From Paulinella micropora (lineage: Eukaryota; Cercozoa; Imbricatea; Euglyphida), in the NCBI GenBank assembly GCA_009731375.1, contig BJOX01000125.1:61893-83128 (forward strand): a stretch of DNA of 21,236 nucleotides, given 5' to 3'. The notes below the pieces were generated by a model that was not told where the DNA came from, did no database searches, and saw nothing but the letters and a program-made list of their open reading frames with translations. Positions 18,209-21,236 of the stretch are shown in pieces. A program made the position numbers and the translations under genes. How positions within the stretch are numbered: the stretch's first letter is position 1; each line of letters opens with the position of its first letter.

Positions 18209-18378
18209 GATTTTCTAAATTCACACTTTCGCTTCGCTGTCGCGTGTTTTAGAAAATCGTTTCCTATATCATTAGAATAAAATTTTATTTTAAAACGATG
18301 TTTGACACTATCTCAAACAAGTTTGAGATTACGAGAAATCTTGCGATTAGCAAGATAGAAGTGAGATTGTCAAATATC
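18209..18378. repeat. hairpin doublet 5 (between divergent gene starts)
   Basis: Hairpin I has arms GATTTTCTAAA (18209-18219) and TTTAGAAAATC (18248-18258) around CACACTTTCGCTTCGCTGTCG. Hairpin J has arms GATGTTTGACA (18297-18307) and TGTCAAATATC (18368-18378), holding the ATCTCAAAC/GTTTGAGAT unit at 18310-18329 and the ATCTTGC/GCAAGAT palindrome. The genes on both sides start here, so a simple terminator role does not explain this copy. Confidence 0.9.
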
Positions 18379-18407
18379 AATTAAATATTTATTATTTATT
18401 TTAAAAA

Positions 18408-18417
18408 NNNNNNNNNN
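18408..18417. other. 10-N assembly gap before the 18438 gene
   Basis: Ten Ns stand between hairpin J and the start of the charged protein, probably in its promoter. Confidence 0.95.
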
Positions 18418-18437
18418 TATATTAATCTTAGTATAGA

Positions 18438-18998
18438 ATGCCGCCCCCCGAAGCAAGTCGCAAGAATTGGGGTAAGGCTGTGGAAAGTATTAAGAGTAAA
18501 AAGCAACATAAGGTTGAAATAGCGAAAGAGAAATTAGCAAAATGTAGAAATGCTTATGTTGGTGATGATGAAGAGATGGAGGAAAAGATAAACCGCATGG
18601 CCGAAATGGGTGTTGCTAGTGATATCATTAATGGAAAAGACCAAGATGATACACCAGAAGAAAGCAGTGAGAGTGATGAGGAATGTGATTTTACCGACAT
18701 TATCGCAGAAAAGATGGCTAAAATGAAAATCAAAAGAGCGAAGGCTGAAACTAAGAGAACGAAGAAAAAGACTATTAAGAAACCAGAGCCTGAGCCTGAT
18801 GAGAGCGAAAGCGAAAGTGAAGAAAGTGAGGAGGAAATACCAGTAAAGAAAAGTAAGGGTAAAAAGTCTAGCAGTGTAAGTGTAAAAGTATATAATCAAT
18901 CTTCTGGTGGTGCTAAGAAAGAAAAAAATAATGATATNNNNNNNNNNGTAAAAAAGGAAAAAAATAATGATATTGAAAAATGCTTCTTAAAATTCTAA
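18438..18998 (+). CDS. highly charged low-complexity protein, unknown
   Basis: The product has about 186 residues including four unknown ones in an N gap. It starts MPPPEASRKNWGKAVESIKS with a basic helix. It continues with an acidic Ser/Glu tract (DDTPEESSESDEECDFTDII), a basic helix (KMKIKRAKAETKRTKKKTIK), a PEPEPDESESESEESEEEI tract and a Lys/Ser-rich tail. It lacks a globular core and is probably disordered; DNA or RNA binding or phospho-regulation is possible from composition only. The gap at 18938-18947 is flanked by copies of AAAGAAAAAAATAATGATAT-like sequence, so the true protein may have more KKEKNND repeats. It ends in TAA immediately before hairpin K and lies upstream of the integrase on the same strand. 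Confidence 0.7.
   Translation: MPPPEASRKNWGKAVESIKSKKQHKVEIAKEKLAKCRNAYVGDDEEMEEKINRMAEMGVASDIINGKDQDDTPEESSESDEECDFTDIIAEKMAKMKIKRAKAETKRTKKKTIKKPEPEPDESESESEESEEEIPVKKSKGKKSSSVSVKVYNQSSGGAKKEKNNDXXXXVKKEKNNDIEKCFLKF
18913..18973. repeat. KKEKNND-coding direct repeat around a 10-N gap
   Basis: Near-identical sequence with AAAAAAATAATGATAT occurs on each side of the Ns at 18938-18947. This indicates an unresolved tandem repeat. Confidence 0.8.
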
Positions 18999-19000
18999 AT

Positions 19001-19132
19001 GATATTTTAGAATCGCGCTTTCGTGCTGTCGCACTTTCGCTTATTCTAAAACATCGTAAAAATAAATAGTTAGATATATACGATTTTCTAAAACATACGA
19101 GAGCGACAGCGAGAGTATGAATTTAGAAAATC
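19001..19132. repeat. hairpin doublet 6 (end of the charged gene / integrase start)
   Basis: Hairpin K has arms GATATTTTAGAAT (19001-19013) and ATTCTAAAACATC (19043-19055) around CGCGCTTTCGTGCTGTCGCA. Hairpin L has arms GATTTTCTAAA (19082-19092) and TTTAGAAAATC (19122-19132) around CGAGAGCGACAGCGAGAG. The integrase ATG at 19117 and its next codons lie in the right arm of L. A TATATA word sits in the spacer. Confidence 0.9.
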
Positions 19133-20103
19133 AGCAACAAGAAACTCCTGAGCAAACGGAGCGAAAAGAAAAACTTGAAGAAGCGGGCGAGATACATTAC
19201 CAATCAAAGCCAACTAAATTATGGAATACAATAACCTCTCCAGAAGCGAAACCATTAAGCCAAGTTTTTATTGATTTAATGGATATGTCAAAGGTGGCTA
19301 CCAAAAAAGGAAATGCTAATTATAATTTTGGTTTGGTTGCTATTGATGTTTATAGCCGTCGTGGATGGGTAGAGCCAGTAAAAAATAAAACGACTGGATA
19401 TGTATTGGAAGGATTGAAAAAAATATTTACTAAAGAAGTGCCAGAAAGAATTACTTCAGACAACGGCGGTGAATTTAAGGGACAAGTCGCTGAATACTTC
19501 AGACAAAATAATATTGAACATAGAACAGCACAAGTAGGCGACCACAGAACAATGGGGATAGTGGATAGATTTATTAGAACGATAAGAAATGAATTGAATT
19601 TAATATGGGAGTATAATGAAAATTTTGCTTGGGTGCCGATTATTCACGAAGTTGTTGATGCTTATAATAAAACATTTCATACTACAATACGAGCCGTGCC
19701 TATTGATGTTTATGATGGTACTGAAAAGAATACTCAAGAAATATACAGAAATCCTTTAATTAATGAATTTCCAAAAGGAACAAGAGTAAGAAAAGAACTA
19801 GAAAGGACTATTTTTTCAAAGGGCGACAAGCAATTCAGTAAGACTATATTTAAAGTCAAAGGCCGTAAAGGCTTCAAGGTTATTCTATCCGAAGAAGACT
19901 TAGTCAGACCTAGTGAATTATGAAAAACTCATATTGATGAGCAACCCGAAGAGGAAGAACCTAAGGAGCAGTTAGCGGATAAAGTTAAAGAGATAACAAA
20001 GGAAAAGAAAAATTCTAATTTATTAAAATCATTAGAGATTAAACCAGAGAACATACGGAGTAGTGCTAGAATAAAAAAGAAAAAAGAAATGTTGGATTTG
20101 TAA
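19117..20103 (+). CDS. rve-type (retroviral-like) integrase with an in-frame TGA before its tail
   Basis: The first segment, 19117-19923, encodes 268 residues. The integrase core runs from QVFIDLMDMS (catalytic Asp 53 or 56) through FGLVAIDVYSRRGWVEPVKN to ITSDNGGEF (Asp 115) and GDHRTMGIVDRFIRTIRNEL. The third acidic position is Asp 150 in place of the usual Glu, 34 residues after Asp 115. A C-terminal SH3-like part (GTRVRKELERTIFSKGD, then FKVILSEEDLVRPSEL) follows. The frame then meets TGA at 19921-19923 but stays open for another 59 codons of Glu/Lys-rich sequence to TAA at 20101-20103, so the tail was probably once translated. No N-terminal HHCC zinc domain is evident. It inserts the element into host DNA. 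The start codon lies within hairpin L. Confidence 0.9.
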
Positions 20104-20108
20104 TTTAA

Positions 20109-20591
20109 TTAACCAATAACGGTATATAATGTTTTGATACGTTTATTCAATCGTCGGGAAATTGGCATGATATTTTCCCATACACGAAATAAACGATATG
20201 TGCCGTCATCATAACTAACAACACAATGCATCATTTCCTGACCAGACTTAGGAGGTGATTGATAGTTTGTTTGAACAACGGCGACCCTTCCTACTTTGTT
20301 ATCGTTGAATAATCTCGCAGTTCCATCGTTCCTGTTGATTGAAGCATAAAATGTTCGAGGCTCCACAATCGTTCCAATAGCCCCTAGTTTCCTCCCTGGC
20401 TTCGCTCCCTTTTTCGCTCCTTTTTTTGCGCCAACTAAGTCCGCAGGCATTTCATCAAAACGGAGAGCGACCTGCTAAATTCAAATACAATATATTAGTA
20501 ATCATAAAATGTCGCAAACATCTACCTCAACTTCTGGGTCATCAACTTGATGCTCCTCATCAGGTTCCTCGGTAGGTTCTTCCTCCGCCAT
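20109..20591 (-). CDS. small basic protein, unknown; candidate two-exon gene
   Basis: The unspliced frame is 20450-20109, 113 residues: a basic start (GAKKGAKKGAKPGRK) followed by beta-type sequence (RTFYASINRNDGTARLFN, VGRVAVVQTNY, MHCVVSYDDGTYRLFRVWE). Upstream in the same phase, an acidic 22-codon stretch starts at an ATG at 20591 (MAEEEPTEEPDEEHQVDDPE). Between them lies a sequence with a GTAGAT donor at 20525, TACTAAT branch word and TTTAG acceptor at 20475: a 51-nt intron would join the two in phase and add eight residues before the internal Met, about 143 residues in all. Unspliced, the stretch has stops. The gene is convergent with the integrase, 5 nt apart. Function is not recognised; splicing is inference. 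Confidence 0.6.
20475..20525 (-). other. candidate 51-nt spliceosomal intron
   Basis: On the minus strand it starts GTAGATGT, contains TACTAAT about 20 nt before the end, and finishes TTTGAATTTAG followed by CAG. It contains in-frame stops, and its removal joins two open frames in the same phase. Very short introns of this kind occur in some protists, algae and fungi. Confidence 0.45.
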
Positions 20592-20594
20592 CGT

Positions 20595-20683
20595 CTACCC
20601 ACATATCAAAAAGCACAAAACCACATATGTGGGTAGTGCCTGAAAGCCGTTCTAATTATTTATATGTATATTATGTGCTTTTT
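20595..20683. repeat. nested inverted repeats upstream of the 20591 start
   Basis: CTACCCACATAT (20595-20606) pairs with ATATGTGGGTAG (20625-20636). Overlapping it, AAAAAGCACA (20608-20617) pairs with TGTGCTTTTT (20674-20683). The two pairings are mutually exclusive as stems. They are unrelated to the doublet hairpins. Confidence 0.75.
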
Positions 20684-20798
20684 ACTAATGTTTTTGTTTT
20701 TGACTACCAAAAAACAAATGAATTATATTGTCTTATGTGAGTGTGTGTCGTGTTGTTTGAGGAGAGGTGAGCGGGTAGACAGAAACCACACAACACAA

Positions 20799-20954
20799 TT
20801 AAGACAACAATTGATTATTATTTCTTATATATTCTTTATATTTCACTAACACCTCATCAAATTGTTCTCCTTTCTCAATCATCTTTCTAGGACCTACTTC
20901 CTCTCTAGCAGTCATTGGAAATTTATTATTCTCTAACCACTTATAACTAACCAT
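20799..20954 (-). CDS. 51-residue ORF near the right end (candidate gene)
   Basis: The frame begins MVSYKWLENNKFPMTAREEV and continues with a helical, charged sequence (GPRKMIEKGEQFDEVL, then VKYKEYIRNNNQLLS) to TAA. The composition is that of a natural soluble protein rather than a shadow ORF, and no competing frame exists on the other strand. It could be an intact small protein or the N-terminal remnant of a longer one. It faces inward at the right end, as the 1096 gene does at the left. No family is recognised. Confidence 0.4.
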   Translation of the reverse strand: MVSYKWLENNKFPMTAREEVGPRKMIEKGEQFDEVLVKYKEYIRNNNQLLS

Positions 20955-21236
20955 TCGGCAAAGATGGGGGTATCACTTTTTCCGAAATTTTTCCAAGACT
21001 TTTAGCAACTTTCAGAAAACTTTTGCAAATGAAGGGAAATTCAGTATTTAGTTGCAGAACATAATAAAATGATATTAAAACATGTTTTTATTAATAGTCA
21101 ACCACTTAGACTTCACCTCCGGAGGTGGACAGAAACCGGTCTGACACCTAATTTTTCCACTTTTTTTTCATGCCGGCGACGACAAGACTATGCTGGAAAC
21201 AAGCGACAAAAATGCACAGCTTGGTTTTTTTGCTTT
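20955..21236. other. right flank / element terminus without genes
   Basis: AT-rich sequence with CTTTTTCC- and TTTTTCC-type words, a perfect palindrome CACCTCCGGAGGTG at 21114-21127, and GACAGAAACC at 21128-21137, which repeats directly from 20779-20788. No gene and no convincing match to the left flank in inverted orientation were found. Confidence 0.55.

Larger units (their letters stand above)
1096..20954. mobile_element. Polinton/Maverick-type element (Polinton-like virus), integrated, partly degraded
   Basis: The gene set defines the class: protein-primed family B polymerase at the left, rve integrase at the right, and between them packaging ATPase, Ulp1/adenain-like protease, double jelly-roll major capsid protein and penton-like minor capsid protein. 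Fibre, beta-rich surface protein and two-helix membrane protein are accessories seen in Polinton-like viruses and giant viruses of protists. Coding span is about 20 kb, within the usual 15-25 kb. Limits given are those of the outermost candidate genes; terminal inverted repeats and target-site duplications were not found. Several genes carry frame changes or stops, so this copy may be defective or the assembly unpolished. Four 10-N gaps interrupt the window. Confidence 0.88.

Noticed and set aside
5850-19132. CRISPR array
   Set aside because: The repeated units are palindromes at separate intergenic sites, not regularly spaced direct repeats with unique spacers.
1830-20103. Alternative genetic code with TGA as Trp or Cys
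   Set aside because: TGA also ends the MCP (8309), the 407-residue protein (6917) and the membrane protein (15043) at sensible C-termini, often at hairpin arms. Readthrough or nonsense mutation explains the internal ones with fewer assumptions.
20664-20849. Plus-strand ORF of 61 residues
   Set aside because: It overlaps inverted-repeat sequence and the opposite 51-residue ORF. Its composition is biased and no motif is visible.
1-21236. tRNA or rRNA genes
   Set aside because: No cloverleaf-like stretch with B-box words or rRNA-like conserved blocks was noticed on either strand. This was read by eye only.

Overview
The window is almost entirely one integrated double-stranded DNA virus-like element of the Polinton/Maverick type, closest in style to the Polinton-like viruses of protists and algae. 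It carries the full hallmark set: protein-primed family B DNA polymerase (pPolB), retroviral-type (rve) integrase, A32/FtsK-like packaging ATPase, adenovirus/Ulp1-like cysteine protease, double jelly-roll major capsid protein and a penton-like minor capsid protein. To these it adds a tail-fibre-like protein with an S74 intramolecular chaperone, a second phage/giant-virus-like beta-rich surface protein and a two-helix membrane protein. The host cannot be named from the sequence. The fibre and membrane proteins point to a unicellular eukaryote or alga more than to an animal, and one candidate 51-nt intron with a TACTAAT branch site agrees with a eukaryotic host. Four 10-N gaps show a scaffolded draft assembly.

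Layout. 1-1095: flank with microsatellites, a 32-bp tandem repeat and a foldback repeat. 1096-1556 (+): small Cys/His protein. 1830-5844 (+): pPolB, broken. 6053-6865 (+): a duplicated pair of small proteins sharing a C-terminal module. 6917-8140 (-): beta-rich surface protein. 8309-13244 (-): morphogenesis block read as small basic protein, protease, penton and MCP. 13433-14641 (-): ATPase and a small beta-rich protein. 14622-14882 (+): small Cys-rich secreted or membrane candidate. 15043-18207 (-): membrane protein and long fibre. 18438-18998 (+): highly charged protein. 19117-20103 (+): integrase. 20109-20591 (-): basic protein, possibly spliced. 20799-20954 (-): 51-residue ORF. The rest is right flank with small palindromes. 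I could not identify terminal inverted repeats.

The most striking structure is a set of six intergenic hairpin doublets (12 hairpins). They lie at 5850-6003, 8136-8310, 13275-13431, 14874-15044, 18209-18378 and 19001-19132 and cut the element into gene modules. In each doublet two long hairpins stand in mirrored orientation around an AT-rich spacer. Arm sequences differ between hairpins but stay complementary, and internal palindromic units are shared and shuffled between hairpins. One unit also occurs, with compensatory changes, inside two coding regions.

The element is not cleanly intact. I count eight places where a frame changes, all with the sign expected from loss of one base, and five in-frame stops (four TGA, one TAA). 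Uniform sign suggests assembly indels for the frame changes; the stops look more like real decay. Together the genes would provide protein-primed replication, integration, capsid assembly with proteolytic maturation, ATP-driven packaging and host attachment through fibres.
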